Assembly (NCBI RefSeq): GCF_963678635.1
Contig: NC_087069.1
Span: forward strand, 44,284,688-44,348,687
Direction of reading: 5' to 3'
Origin: Symsagittifera roscoffensis
Taxonomy: Eukaryota > Xenacoelomorpha > Acoela > Convolutidae
DNA: 64,000 bases
Each line of letters opens with the position of its first letter. Positions within the stretch are counted from its first letter, which is position 1. A program made the position numbers and the translations under genes. The notes under the pieces were generated by a model. That model was not told the DNA's origin. It did no database searches and was given only the letters and a program-made list of their open reading frames with translations. Positions 12,066 through 25,260 of the stretch are shown piece by piece.

Positions 12066-13866
12066 ATTCACGCCTAAACTTGGATGCGGGCAAGTTTCTG
12101 ATGGTAAAGAGGTCGTTGGAAAAGACTAAAGTGGGCAGATTTAATTGGGGTCGAGTTTCAGAACTTTGAAGCTAAAAAAAACAGCGATATCTTTCTTATT
12201 CTGGAAAGCTCAATCATCTTTAAACCGTCCAATTATATATTTGACTACTGAGGTCATCAACAAAAATGATCCAGCTTTCACTTAGATTATCAAGCTTTTC
12301 TAAGTTCAAGCTAAAGTTCTTGAGCCTATTTTACAAGATATAGCTCATAACACTTTACCACAATTGTTTTGCGATTTCACTTTTTGTTGTTTGACCTAGG
12401 TTGCACTTTCGCTCATTCTATCACGTCGAAGACTCGGTATGCAGAAAAAGACAAAAAGTCAGATTCAAGTATTGTTTCAAATCTAGCGTAAGGTTCATGT
12501 TTTAATTCTTGTTTGAATGATAAAAAATGATTGTTTTTTTTGTATTTCCCTTTTAAAATCTGGAATTTTCAATCTTGCAGGTATTTTTAGCAGCTGTTAA
12601 GTTTTCAAAAGCAAACAAAATTGAAAGCAAAAGATAGAGGACGAAAAAAGAAGCGTTTGCAAATCACATCAATAATTTTGCGACCATCGGTGCTTTCTAT
12701 TGGCGCTGAGCTCGAGACAGAGCGGAGACTCGAAAAGATGATAGTTTTAAAATGCCGCCCAATCATAAATGTTGGTTTGAAGAGCGTTGGATTGAAAAAA
12801 AGTTCTCAGGAAGTTCCCACAACATCAACAAAAATTATGTTTGTTCTTTTTTTTCGTGCTCCGAAAAAAATTTTTGTAACAAAAAACTGATGTATTCAAT
12901 ATTTGCTCAATTTAATCAGTTGTAACCTTTGTTAGTTTTGTCCTTGTATTTAAAGAACTCAATAGTAGCACGACTCAACTTTTTTGCCGACTAAAGAAAA
13001 CAAAAAAGGGTTTGCATTGTTTATTTTTAGACTCAATTTAATTCTATTGTGTTAAATGAGCGTGTAGTTATGAAAACCAGCAACTCGAAAGTTTGATTTA
13101 TGCTATGACTGACTTTTTTTATCATGTTTAGATGTATCTCACTATACTGGAAACTCACACAAAAATTTCTAGAGATCCCAAGAAAGATTTTAATTTTTAG
13201 ATAACAACATCCAGTTTTAAAAAATTCAGCGAAGGTATAAGCCAATAAAAATGCGCAGAGTAATAAGCCAGCCGAAAAAATTCGCATGCCTTATTTAACC
13301 ATCACATAAGTGCTATATTACTATTACAAAAAAAATTAAGTTTTTTTTTCGGCTGGTATGTGAGCAACTTCGACTGGTTATATACCACCTACAACCTCAG
13401 TGGAATATGTTAGGTAACAAATTGCAACTGCATTTTTTTTACAAATGTTACTTCTCCGCTTTTCAATACAAAACTTAAAAGAAAGTTCTCTAGCTTTCGA
13501 AGATAGGTACGATGTAATTTTGCCTCTTATTAAAAAATCAAATATGACTGACATTTGCTGACCAAGTTTGCACTTTGTTGATGAGATAGAGAAATTTTCA
13601 AGATACAAACTAATCACTTATTTTAACTATTTACACTGCATGCATAAATCACATAAAAATAATACAAAAACATTTATTATTCACGGCTTTGGTTAATTTC
13701 TTTTTCAATTACTTTTTTTTAAACAAATCGGCGAACAAAGCATGTCGAAAATTATTTACATTTAGATTTTTCCGTATCATGCTACAGTAAAATTGATAAA
13801 CATTTTTGGGAAATATAAAAAAAATTGTAGGAGATTCTTTTCAGGAGGTTCAAGGCTGACAAAAGA
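12066..13866. other. Non-coding, nothing recognised
   Basis: Only short open frames are present, with no recognisable protein features. It lies 3' of the last exon of the lipase-GTPase gene on the minus strand, so its right end may include that gene's 3' UTR. Confidence 0.45.
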
Positions 13867-14294
13867 CTATTCACGAGGAGGTGATACAGCCGCTTGGAGT
13901 TCATTATCATTTGTGATTCCCAAGGATCGCAGTTCAGTTTTTATGGCATCTCTGACTTCTTCGATTCCTGATATCCCATACTTTGAGAGATCCTCAGAGT
14001 TCTTTTTCCAATCTGTACAAAACACGTTTTCAGCTGGAATTTTAAAATGTTCATGACCATGTGTTTCAAAATAGGCATTCAATCTTTCAATGTACCGCTC
14101 TCTCATTTCAGCCACTGATGATCCTTCTGTTTCCAGATCTTCCGCAAATTGGCCCCATTTGTTTATACAAATAATGACTCTGCAATCTTTCGAGCAGGAT
14201 ACTGTTTTGTAGTACTCTGATATTTTGTCGGCTTCGTCTTGATTCACGTCTCCTGGAACGAATTTTTCTTCAAATTTGTATAATGCTTCCAGCG
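13867..14294 (-). CDS. Lipase-GTPase gene, exon 3: C-terminal half of the GTPase domain
   Basis: The open frame starts after an AG acceptor (14296-14295) and ends at a stop at 13867, giving about 142 residues. It contains VIICINKWG, a G4-like motif (NKxG in place of NKxD), about 30 residues after the exon start. About 45 residues later, VFCTDWKK resembles the end of a G-domain fold. A short helical C-terminus follows. The first two bases complete the codon left open by the exon at 38341-37693 (phase 1), and that exon carries the P-loop and DxxG motifs missing here. I therefore infer one gene with a 23-kb intron. The acceptor lacks a strong pyrimidine tract, so this could instead be a fragment of a paralogue. 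Confidence 0.65.
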
Positions 14295-14966
14295 CTCATT
14301 TACAGTTTCAAGGTAAAATGTTTCAAAAAAGATTATTCATAAGAAAAAAAAAACATTTTCAAAAATTAAGTCATATAGATGCAAACATATAGATATATAT
14401 TTTTTCAATTTTAAATCGATTATAATCAATAAAATCAATTGGATTTGCGTGGATTTGGCTGATCAGTGATTTATTAAGTAACGATGTGTGGTTTCTGGAA
14501 ATTGTTTGCGAATTCTGCAAAACTGTAGGGTTTAATTTTGAATCTTTTTGCTGTTTTTTGAGCAATTTTGAGTGATACACGGTATTAGCTATTTGTTCGC
14601 TCGTGGAGTCCGAAACATCAAAAAGATTATCCAAAAATGGCCGTTTTGCGGGTTCCAAGACAAACCTGTTTTCAGTTTGATGCAGAATCTACTTACAATT
14701 CACAAAGCTCATATTTTGGTCATGTCAAAAATTAATTTAGTTTCACAATAATAGCTGGCGGCTGTCAAAACATAAATTAAACGATTGATTTGAACAGATT
14801 TTGAAGCGACTTAATGTATGATATTTTGTGAAAAAAAATTTTGGTACAACTTTTTTCTACGATTTCTTTTAATTTCATATTCTAGACATGATCCCTCTCG
14901 GTAAAACATGCAAGAAGAGCTGTCACCCTAGATAAATAGCGTTGAAATTTAGCAGATTTGAACATC

Positions 14967-15355
14967 TGGAACCAGATCTAAACTATGATTTTTTTATTGG
15001 TTATGAATTGGATATTTTATCTCTATATAATATTTAATACTAACCAACCATACTCCATCGAACTAACAACCCACTTATTTGTAAGTGCTGAAATTACTTT
15101 TAATTTCAGAGCACCAGAGAGATTTGAATTTAACTTAGAAATTAGTTGCCTCTCCAGAGACCTTCTCGCAATAAACCAGTTTACTCTAGATCTATTGAGA
15201 CTAATTCAGACTAGCAGATACAAGAGTAAGATTAAGATCGGTATTAGACCAAGAAGTTGCACGAATCTATCCGGCCGAAAATAAGATAGCGTGACGAGCA
15301 GACGGTGTACCCTATCTAAAATTACTCTATGAGTTAGACCTAAGAACTCAACTTA
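14967..15355 (+). repeat. LTR (outer 5' copy) of the Ty3/gypsy element
   Basis: Begins TGGAACCAGATC. It ends CTCAACTTA where the 3' LTR has CTCAACTCA, so the canonical TG...CA ends are present with one C-to-T change. It is preceded by CATC, which also follows the 3' LTR at 36179-36182, consistent with a 4-bp target duplication. A TGGTGCGACT primer-binding site follows two bases later. Confidence 0.85.
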
Positions 15356-15357
15356 TC

Positions 15358-15380
15358 TGGTGCGACTAAAAGTTTCGAAC
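15358..15380 (+). promoter_or_regulatory. Primer-binding site (copy in R1)
   Basis: TGGTGCGACTAAAAG followed by TTTCGAAC starts two bases after the LTR. The reverse complement reads like the 3' end of a tRNA: a GTTCGAA T-loop, then an acceptor strand ending in CACCA. I cannot assign the tRNA. The copy at 16930-16952 is identical over this core. Confidence 0.7.
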
Positions 15381-15477
15381 GAGACCTTAAAAAACAAATT
15401 AGCTTAGAACTAACAAGATAAATTAGAATTAGACAAAAACATTTTCAAAAAAGTTGAATCACAATAATTTAATTGAA

Positions 15478-15684
15478 ATGTCTCTAGGACTCAATAGATC
15501 AGAGCCACCATTCCGAACAATACGAGAACTACCCGGTATTGGAAGAAGACCTCGGAGAAGAGACGATATACGACTACAAAGAAACCTTCCATTAAGTTTC
15601 GTAGTCGTAGGGCAAAAGCCAACACAAACTTTTAAATTTAGAATTTTTTTAGCAATGAATTTAGATTTTCATTTGCAAACATAG
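15478..15684 (+). CDS. Conserved 68-codon leader ORF, copy 1
   Basis: It begins MSLGLNRSEPPFRT and contains an arginine-rich GIGRRPRRRDDIR segment. The copy at 17049-17255 has the same length and only conservative changes (R to K, I to L, V to M), with no stop gained. It lies between the primer-binding site and gag. It could be the true gag start, a short leader peptide, or chance. I do not recognise it. Confidence 0.45.
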   Translation: MSLGLNRSEPPFRTIRELPGIGRRPRRRDDIRLQRNLPLSFVVVGQKPTQTFKFRIFLAMNLDFHLQT

Positions 15685-16538
15685 AATCCTTGAAGAAAAA
15701 CCTTCAATGATCATTACAGGCGCTAAGTTTATTATTGTACAAAAACAATAGATAAAAACACCTCCGCAGATGTTGTTACGCTGAAAAAATCTACTTAAAA
15801 ACGGAACATAAGCTAGCAAGAGCAGACAATAGTTGATAAAAAAATATATAATTCTTTTATTTAAAGAAAATTCAATTTTAACTGGAAAAAAATGGGATAA
15901 GTCAAAAGCCAGAGATTAGAAAAAAGGAAAATAAGTAATTTCCTCACATTTGCTGAAGGGCGGTTGAATTTGAGGAAAGATACTGAACAACACAATTGTC
16001 AGAGTTGAACAAAAAATCACACAGATACGAAAGGTAGCTTAACACTTGCTATGTAAAAAACTCTGAGACCAAATCCAACCATACCTATAAGCAAGCTACT
16101 TTGACTGGGGCACCAAGTCCAGTCTCATGCAAGAATCACCAAGCATGATTTGGTGTATTAGCTATTTGTTCGCTCGTCGAGTCCGAAACATCAAAAAGAT
16201 TATCCTAAAACGGCCGTTTTGCGGGTTCCGAGACAAACCTGTTTTCAGCTTGCTGCAGAATTTACTTACACTTCACAAAGCTCATATTTTGGTCAAGTCA
16301 AAAAATTTTTTTAGTTTCACAATAATAGCTGGCGGCTGTCAAAACATAAATTAAACAATTGATTTGAACAGATTTTGAAGCGACTTAATGTATGATTTTT
16401 TGTGAAAAAAAAATTGGTACAATTTTTTCTACGATTTCTCTTAATTTCATATTCTAGACATGATCACTCTTGGTAAAACATGCAAAAAGAGCTGTAACAT
16501 AAGTTAAATAGCGTTGAAATTTAGCAGATTTGAACATC

Positions 16539-16927
16539 TGGAACCAGATCTAAAATATGATTTTATTATTGGTTATGAATTCGATATTTTATCTCTACAA
16601 AACCTTTAATACTAACCAACCACACTCCATCGAACTAACAACCCACTTATTTGTAAGTGCTGAAATTACTTTTAATTTCAGAGCACCAGAGAGATTTGAA
16701 TTTAACTTAGAAATTAGTTGCCTCTCCAGAGACCTTCTCGCAATAAACCAGTTTACTCTAGATCTATTGAGACTAATTCAGACTAGCAGATATAAGAGTA
16801 AGATTAAGATCGGTATTAGACCAAGAAGTTGCACGAATCTATCCGGCCGAAAATAAGATAGCGTGACGAGCAGACGGTGTACCCTATCTAAAATTACTCT
16901 ATGAGTTAGACCTAAGAACTCAACTTA
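16539..16927 (+). repeat. 5' LTR (inner copy) of the Ty3/gypsy element
   Basis: 389 bp, the same length as 14967-15355 and nearly identical. It is the copy adjacent to the internal region. The 3' LTR (35805-36178) is about 10% different by eye, which suggests an old insertion. Confidence 0.85.
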
Positions 16928-17048
16928 TCTGGTGCGACTAAAAGTTTCGAACAAGACCTTAAAAACAAATTAGCTTAGAACTAACAAGATAAATTAGAAT
17001 TAGACAAAAACATTTTCAAAAAAGTTAAATCACAATAATTTAATTGAA

Positions 17049-17255
17049 ATGTCTCTAGGACTCAATAAATCAGAGCCACCATTCCGAACATTACGAGAAC
17101 TACCCGGTATTGGAAGAAGACCTCGGAGAAGAGACGATATACGACTACAAAGAAACCTTCCTTTAAGTTTCATGGTCGTAAGGCAAAAGCCAACACAAAC
17201 TTTCAAATTTAGAGTTTTATTAGCAATGAATTTAGATTTTCATTTGCAAACATAG
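17049..17255 (+). CDS. Conserved 68-codon leader ORF, copy 2
   Basis: Counterpart of 15478-15684. It starts MSLGLNKSEPPFRT, keeps the arginine-rich core, and ends at the same stop. It lies about 120 bp after the LTR and about 480 bp before the first gag-like sequence. Confidence 0.45.
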   Translation: MSLGLNKSEPPFRTLRELPGIGRRPRRRDDIRLQRNLPLSFMVVRQKPTQTFKFRVLLAMNLDFHLQT

Positions 17256-17737
17256 ATTCCTTGAAGAAAAACCTTCAATGATCATTACAGTCGCTAAGTT
17301 TTTTATTGTACAAAAACGATTGATAAAAACACCTCCGCAGATGTTGCTACGCTGAAAAAATCCCCTTAAAAACGGAACATAAGCTAGCAAGAGCAGACAA
17401 TCGTTGCTACAAAAAAATATGATTCTTTTATTTACAGAAAATTCAATTTTAACTGGAAAAAAATAAAATAGGACAAAAGCCAGAGACTAGTAAAAAAGGA
17501 AAATATGTATTTTTCTCACATTTGCTGAAGGGCGGTTGATTTTGAGGAAAGATACTGAACAACACAATTTTCAGAGTTGAAGAAAAATTCACATAGTTGC
17601 GAAGTGTAGCTTAACACTTGCTATGTAAAAACTCTGAGACAAAAAAATGTTAAAGTTGATCTGCAAAAATTATTAGCATAGTTTATTATTGCTTATTTTA
17701 CACATAATATCGATTTAGTTTCACCAGCAAGAAAAAA

Positions 17738-20341
17738 TTTCAGATCCCAAAGTACAAACGATCACACTGTTTTAGCAGAACAATCAGATAATGAGTGGGA
17801 CCCCGAATGGTCTCAAGCACTATTTTTGAACAAACCAATAGACATCTCGAGTCAAGCAATTAACACTATTTCTAATCACAAGGATTACGTAAAAGTATTT
17901 CCATTCACAGTAGACGCAACACTTTAAAATATACTTCATTTCTACCTGATAGAATAGAAATTATTAGTTTAAACTCAGCTATTATCAAACGGGAAAACCT
18001 AAATGGAACTAAAAATCTTACCCAATAAAATATTCAAAAACCATCACATTTCGCGAATGAAGAAATAGTTGAAACAATAGCCACAACAACACAACAAAGC
18101 ATTTCACCAATACATGCAAACATTTTACGTCATGACCCAAAAACCCAATATTACCACAGGTAACATTACAATCCACGGTTAAACCCTCCGTTGTTACAAA
18201 ATATTCTTACATGGATTATCAAACGTTAAGACCAATAACGAAACCATCAGGAAAACGAAAAACATTCACTAGAAATAGTTTTACAGAACACAATTATAAT
18301 TAAGTCAACCGACCACAAACAACTCAACCTTCCCGTACAAACACGCAAAATCATTTGTTTTCACAAAAATCAAATTTTCCACAACCATCATCAAAATCAG
18401 TAAATTTCTATGACTACCCACAAACATCACAAGATAAAAGTGAAAATTATCCATTTTTTCACCAAAACAGAAATAGACAATAAACATCTTATTATGCATC
18501 TACTGATTTGTCATCAGATGATGATGAATACTATCAACCAGATTTTTTTTTACCATATACACAAAAATACCGTGTACAACAACATCGACCAAATCTAGCA
18601 TGTCAAAATATATGTTTTACCCACAAAACTCAGCTAGGACACAAACTCGACAACCACTACAAATGCAAAACCCAAATAGTACAAAACCTATCAACCAGTA
18701 CAGATAAAAAACCCTACCAGTACAAATTCTTGTCAACCAGGACAAATGCAAAATGAAATCCCGCTACCATACTATATACAGCAACATGAAATCATAAAAA
18801 GTCAACTTACAATTTTTTCTTAAATACCAAATGCCACAGAATCATTACAAATGACTATGAATCCATACCTAATGGGTGGATTGTCAAAAACATCGAACAA
18901 ACCATTGATTGCATTCACAAGCAAAGACCCTGAATATTCTGTAGAAGATTTTTTAAATGCAGTCACAGCAAATTTAATTTTAAATAAAGGACCCGAACCA
19001 GTAATTACACCACTTCATCAAAATTGGATACACAGACGCACAGCGTTAATACAAACCACGCTTGATGGCGCAGCTCAAAAATGGTTGTCAGTTTTACCAA
19101 TAGATATAAAATCAGATTGAATAAGATTCACACACGAATTTTCAAAAATCTTCGATTCTGAAAGAAACAAACAAGATCAAAGAATTTTATGTGATGAAAT
19201 TCGTAGACTACCAAACAAAACGATCAAACAATTAGCAGCAAGATTCGAAACACTAGCTCGTAAAGCGTATTCACAGAACACTCATGACTACTAAAACACA
19301 AAACTGACAGAAATTTTAATGATGACGCTAACACGCCAATTAAGGAAAATAGCAATTAAAAAGAGAGCATCACATCCCTCCTCAATTCGAGAACGCAATT
19401 TTGATATTAGAAAATTAGTTGATATATTAGAGCAAGCTGAAATCACTATGAAACTCGAAGAAACAGAGAATCTTAAACTAAAATACGTTAATAGAATCCA
19501 AACAAATACTACACAAATGAATAACATACACGATCAGACGTAGGTTTATCAGAAAAAAGCACTGAAATTTTGAACATATACGAGAAAAACCTAAATTTTA
19601 AAAGTAAACCATCTTTGAAAAAATGGTGTAACTATTGCCAAAGTTATGGACACAGCATTGCCGAATATCGACAATAACAGCAAGATAACTAAAATAAACC
19701 ACAAAAGTACAAAGAACCAAATAAATCATTTTATCAACACATGAAAGAAGACCAAAGTTAACCAAACAAAAACATCCATTTTAATAAAAGCTCTAGAAAA
19801 CCACATCCAAATAATTCAAATTATTCCAGAAACCAATCACCTTATAGTTCTAGTTTTAGAAGCAGATCGCCAAAACAAAGAAACTCACGGAATTTCTCAC
19901 AAAATATGGTCGATCAAATAAATAAAACAATCAGTATCGAAACACCTATTCACGATCAAACTAAAAAGACCAGACAAAACGTTTGATACCAGTTCCCACT
20001 CAAACTCTAGGAATAGACATTATTCAATTGATAGATCACGAAACTCATCATACAATAGAAACAGGAATTATTCCAACAATAGAAATAGAAGCTAATCAAA
20101 TAGTCGAAATCAGCGATACCAAAACAACAGATGGAGAGATTATTCAAACAACAGATCAAATTATCAAAGATCTAACTACAATAACTATCCCAATAGATCA
20201 CGAGATAACTCGCAAAATAGAAATTCAAACTATAACAATTGACAAAGGAATTATTCCCAATCACCTCATAGGAATAATAACCGTTACCCTAATTCTCAAA
20301 ACAAGACTAGAAGTAATACACCAAAACATCAAAGGCAAATA
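17738..20341 (+). pseudogene. gag: Decayed gag of the Ty3/gypsy element
   Basis: The capsid-like part is clearest at 18851-19540: AFTSKDPEYSVEDFL, then LDGAAQKWLSVLP, then a segment with FDSERNKQDQ and RRLPNKTIKQLAARFETLA. This is the usual Ty3 capsid pattern (aromatic-rich, W..F, then an R/L helix). A zinc knuckle at about 19624-19672 reads CNYCQSYGH with Tyr at the last Cys position. An RS- and N-rich basic tail follows to 20341. Several stops interrupt the frame, including one at about 19118 where a Trp codon is expected. It is non-functional as it stands. Upstream of 18851 only the start (17738-17920) reads like protein. Confidence 0.85.
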
Positions 20342-20769
20342 AATTAAGCTTAACAACTGAATAAACAAATTCAGACCCCCTGGCATCGATAGTACAGAAA
20401 GTACTGAATTACAATTAAATCACATTAATTGTGAATCGACAGACAGCGAAAGCGTTACGGACAAAACCATCTCAGTCATTATGATTGAGGTTGAAAACGA
20501 CTATGAACCTGTTAAATGTGAACAACCTATATATCTACGAAAATCAATTCGATCTTCTTCTAGATTATTCCATTAGACCTACAAGTATTAACATACCACT
20601 AGTACAAGATATAAAAGAAATAAATACAGTAAAAAAACTTGAAAAAGACCAAGTACCATGTTCAAGTACAAATAACATATATCAGAACATACAAAAAGAA
20701 ACACCAAAAGAAAAAACTTGGACAATCCCATTTCTCTTAGAAAGCCCAAAAGTAAAAAATTTCAACCAC

Positions 20770-23090
20770 CTGACCTTGAAATAGATTTTTTAATCGACTC
20801 AGGAGCTAAAATTTTATTAACATTCCCACTTGGAATGACATCAAAACTCTACATCCAAAATTAATACCCTTGAAAACAACCAGTAGACTAGCATCAGCAC
20901 AAGGCTCAACAAATTACGGAAAAATCCAACTTTTCCTTTTTCCCACTTAAACGTTGGAACAAAGTATACTCCTAAACAAACCGTTTAGACAAACATTCCA
21001 CATCACAGATAGAAAACACAATATTTTTGGAATACCATTCATAACGAAATATATACCAACGATAAAATCTTTAATTAGTAAAATTCATATTAAGGATAAA
21101 AACACAAGAATGAAGAACACAGCTTTAACATTTTTCCAAAGAATAAACAAACAACCACCATTTTTCTCTAAATTTTACCCCATATTCAATCAGGAACGGA
21201 ATACCTGAAATCACTCTCAAGAACTGTATATAATTTTTCAATTGAACAAGTTCAACAATGTGATAAAGAACAAAATAAACAACATCTCTTCATGTCTGAC
21301 CTTGAATTCAGACCAATCCATAAATTCTTACGAGTAACAATCTCATCCATAAAACATTCAAATTCTGATATTATTTCTCTACATGTATACAACAATTCGT
21401 CGTACCAAATAAGACTACCTTTAGGACTCCTAGCATATTGCAAAAAAAATGCAACAACTTCTTCCACAAAAGAAGTAGCATATCGAGTCAATAAAATATT
21501 ACAACTTTTAGATATATGTCAATCAAAAATTCTTAACGAAGAATTATCAATAAATAATATAATAAGCAACGAAAAAAGAAATACAGACTATTTCACAAAA
21601 ACAACTTACTTTAAACCAACATTTAAAATATGACATTATACAGTAGAACAACAAAAATTTCTGACAATGTTCAAATTTCAACACTCTCAGATAACATAGA
21701 ATGAATTTGAAAAATTGGCCGATTTATTATTTAAAAATCCAATAATTTATGTCACATCTAAATTTTGCGTTGGAAAAGTAAAATCGCCACTACATCTAAC
21801 TTTGAAACCTGAGGCAGTTTTCAAAAAACAAAGAGCAAGCAAAGTACCAATTCACCTACATGACAAAGTCAATAGATTACTTGATTTTTTTTAGAACAAT
21901 ATGAAATCATATCTCCAGTAAATAAGAAGAACAACCTAACGGAAACACCTTCATCAACCCCGTTATCATCCTAGCTAAAGGAGAATCACTAAAAATAGTT
22001 CTAGACGCTAGATATCTGAATTCACTTATTGATGAATCTAAATGTAATTGGCCTTTTAAACCAGTTCAAGTAATTCTAACAAAAACAAAGGGTAAATATT
22101 TCACAACCGCAGATATGAAGAGTGCATATAATCAAATGCCATTAGACAAACAATCAGAACGATTGACACAATTTCTTATTGGAAATCAACAATACGAATT
22201 CAATAGATTATTCTATGCAATATCTATAGGACCAGCAGCTTTTTCAGCATTTATGAATTAAATTTTTAGACCACTTATACTCAAGAAAAATGCAATCAAA
22301 TATTTAGACGATCTATCCTTGCAATAATAATTTAATGACAAAATGTTCATAGTTTTAGAACAGTAGCATCAAATTTTCAAAAAAAAAACATGAAAGCAGC
22401 CCCAGACAATTGACATTTTTTCTTAACACGTGTAAAATTTCTTGGACACAATATTGACAAAAACACTATAACCCCATTGAAATCACGCATAGACGCAATT
22501 CAAAAACTCCAGCCAGCTATAAACAAAAAGAAAATCCAAGAAAAACTTGGAAAGTTATATTTCTTAAGTAAATAAGTATATAAAATGTAATTATATTTAA
22601 GACCATTCTACAACATTCTTAGACAACAAAATCACTTTGAATGGACAACAGAACACCAAACACGCTTTGAAGAAATCAAAAAACTTCTCACAGAACAAAT
22701 ATTAAATACAATTTGAGACTCCAATCAACCATTCTATGCAATGTGCAATGCTTCGAATTTTGGCATCGACGCAGCACTGTTACAATCACACAATTGAACG
22801 AATAAATTGAATCTCATATTAGCAAATTCTCGCTTATTCACACAAGCTGAACTACGACTCTCTACTCTTATGAAAAAATGCACAGCTATAATATATACTC
22901 TTACAGAATATGAATTCTTGATACTTGGATTAAACCATCCAACAGTTTTATTCACAGATCACAAACCTATTATATCTCTTTTTACACAAAAATCAAGTCC
23001 AAACCATAGAGTTTATAGATTTCAATTAATTCTAATGAAAAAACCTTGCATTACCAGATACTCTAAGAAGAAATACACCACCTGAACTAT
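20770..23090 (+). pseudogene. pol: Decayed pol: aspartic protease, reverse transcriptase, RNase H
   Basis: The protease active site DSGA lies at about 20797 (LIDSGAKIL). The RT fingers and palm follow at about 21720-22330, with FTTADMKSAYNQMPL (the first catalytic Asp region), a QYEFNRLFY strand, and YLDD at 22301-22312. A connection segment with FLGHNID follows at about 22438. RNase H lies at about 22720-23050, with CNASNFGIDAALLQ, where the usual catalytic Asp is Asn, and later LFTDHKPIISLF. Numerous stops and frame changes (for example right after FMN at about 22260, and after YLDDLSLQ) make it inactive. The module order and RT motifs place it in Ty3/gypsy (Metaviridae). Confidence 0.9.
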
Positions 23091-23739
23091 TTACACGAAA
23101 AACTACCGTTGAAATACCACAAAAGATTAAATTTTACCTAGCAAAAAAGGCAACATCACTACGATTAGAATGTAAATATGCAGTAAAAACTGACATAGAT
23201 CAATCACAAATCAACAATCTACAACATTTTCCACTCTATTTAGATTGCCAAAATAATCATAATGAAGATGATTTACTAGGTACATCCACATTTAATCCAC
23301 TTCCATATTCATATTGGATCAAAAACAATGCTCAACAAAAACGAATTAAACGACGACCATATAAAAAGGACCTTTTTCCTTTTAACAGAAAAAGAAAATT
23401 TAACGCATACTATAAATTTATCAGTACCATCACGGAATGATTCAAAATATACGATAAATCAAAATTTTTAGTCTTCATGTTACTCTTGACACGATACCCC
23501 TATCAAAACTATTAGAAGTAGAAATATTTTTTTACCAACATTAGAAAAAAATAGACTAGAATTATCACAAAAACACCAAAATCTTGATCCAGTCATAAGC
23601 CAACTAAAATCATGGCACAAATATAAAACTAAACCGACGAAAGCTGATACCACAATCTTAGGAAAAAACACTCTTTCGATATTTTAGAACCATTAATAAA
23701 ACCACCAACAATGAAAATACAGATCTTTTAGAATATCAA

Positions 23740-25260
23740 ACACTTGACTTAAAAGTACCTCGTCTACCTTTAAGTTTGATGTTGATAGCATTCAATACAT
23801 CACATACACTAAATATTAGAGGACACTCAGGATCAGAAAAAACATACTCTAATTTCATCCAAAATTTTTATTTCTCAAATGCACTAAGTTGGATTGAAAT
23901 ATTATGCAACGATTGTAATTTATGTCAATTAAAAAACCTTACCTGACCCAAAAGCAATTTGCAGAAACACAAAATTTTAAAGGACAAAATCTATATTTTA
24001 ATCATAGAACTTAATTTGACCAATTTCACCATCCTCCAAAGCTTACTCTTTCATAATGGTCATTGTTGATGCATTCACGCACTACGTAGCATTCAACCCA
24101 GTACCCCATTATAATGCTTATTACGCATATAAAACACTCTGCTAGCATTGGATAGCTAAATTTGTATTACCCGAAATACTAGTCACAGACTGTGGCATTG
24201 AATTCATTAATAATGAAATTATCAAGCTATGTCACTTATATAATATCAAACATAAACCACGTGCATCTCATGCGCCTTGGACAAACGGATTAGTCGAAGG
24301 TATGAACCGCTCAAGAATATCTTAGTTGTATGATAAAGGGAAATGATACACGATATAACGACTGGTCAGCAGGTGTAAAATTATTCCTTTTATCTTATAA
24401 CTCACAAATCACAACGACAGTTAGAATGTCACCAAACGAAAAGGTTTTCAATCAAAAACCACGAAAATAAATCAGCAAATGCTCACAAAATCGCACAAGT
24501 TTATTATCAACCAAATAAAGATTCAATATGATACAATTTACCATTACATACGCATAATGAAGATCACTTCCATCATCCACAATATTTAAAATTAGCTTCC
24601 GGCACACATACCAAATGGATTTTAAATCGAGATAAAAAACATTATGAAGTATACCAAAAATTAACAAAGAAATTGTTACAAAGGCCAAAACATTACAAAC
24701 TAAAATTAATTCACGCTTCACGCCAGCAACAGATTTAAAAATCGGAACATTTGTTTTAATTCCCAATTTCACTACACAAAAAGTAATTTCCAAAAATTAC
24801 AACCACTCCAAAAAGGACCATATCAAACAATTGATAAACCCACTGAAGTAACATACGAACTTACTGATTCGAGTAAAAAATAAATTGTTCAACATCAGAA
24901 CAATCTATTAGCTTATTATCCAAAAGAATATGCACTTCACGAATTAACTCAATTAATTTCTTTCACAGGTTTAAGAATTGTTCAAAAAAATCCAGAAATT
25001 GAACAAAACAAAAACATCGATAAAAACAAGAATCAAAAACCAACACAACAAAAAAATACAGCCCCCCAAATATCTTTTTTACCAGAAACAAAAACATCTC
25101 AGAAAGAAAGAAAAAAAAGAAAAATTACAGAAAAAGTTCTACCACAGAATCAACAGGAAAAATTTGAAAATAGAGAATCATCACGAATTAGAAGTCAGCC
25201 ACGCAAAAATTATAAAACATTTATTCCACAATCTAAAATATTAAAGAAAGTTGAAATTTA
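23740..25260 (+). pseudogene. pol: Decayed integrase with HHCC, DDE core and GPY/F module
   Basis: The zinc-binding region is at about 23800-23935 (GHSGSEKTYSNF and CNDCNLC). The DDE core has VIVDAFTHYVAF at about 24060, LVTDCGIEFINNEI at about 24177 and WTNGLVEG at about 24280. About 500 bp further is KGPYQ within a GPY/F module (about 24815), which is diagnostic of Ty3/gypsy integrases. The tail to about 25260 is Lys/Gln-rich. Stops interrupt all three domains. One falls between two Trp-like positions in the core (about 24141), where TAG fits a mutated TGG. Confidence 0.88.

Larger units (their letters stand above)
14583..16063 (+). repeat. Direct repeat R1: host flank + LTR + primer-binding site + leader
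   Basis: A 1.48-kb block repeated at 16156-17637 with a few percent divergence. It contains about 384 bp that precede the LTR, a 389-bp LTR (14967-15355), a primer-binding site and about 700 bp of leader, and stops just before gag. The divergence between the copies argues that this is a real old duplication and not an assembly error. The 92 bp between the copies (16064-16155) are unique. Confidence 0.9.
16156..17637 (+). repeat. Direct repeat R2: host flank + LTR + primer-binding site + leader
   Basis: Second copy of the 1.48-kb block, directly joined to gag. The LTR here is 16539-16927, also preceded by CATC, so the duplication included the insertion junction and about 383 bp of flank. Confidence 0.9.

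Noticed and set aside
12621-12890. 89-codon plus-strand frame
   Set aside because: Lys/Arg-rich chance frame without motif, splice context or repeat support.
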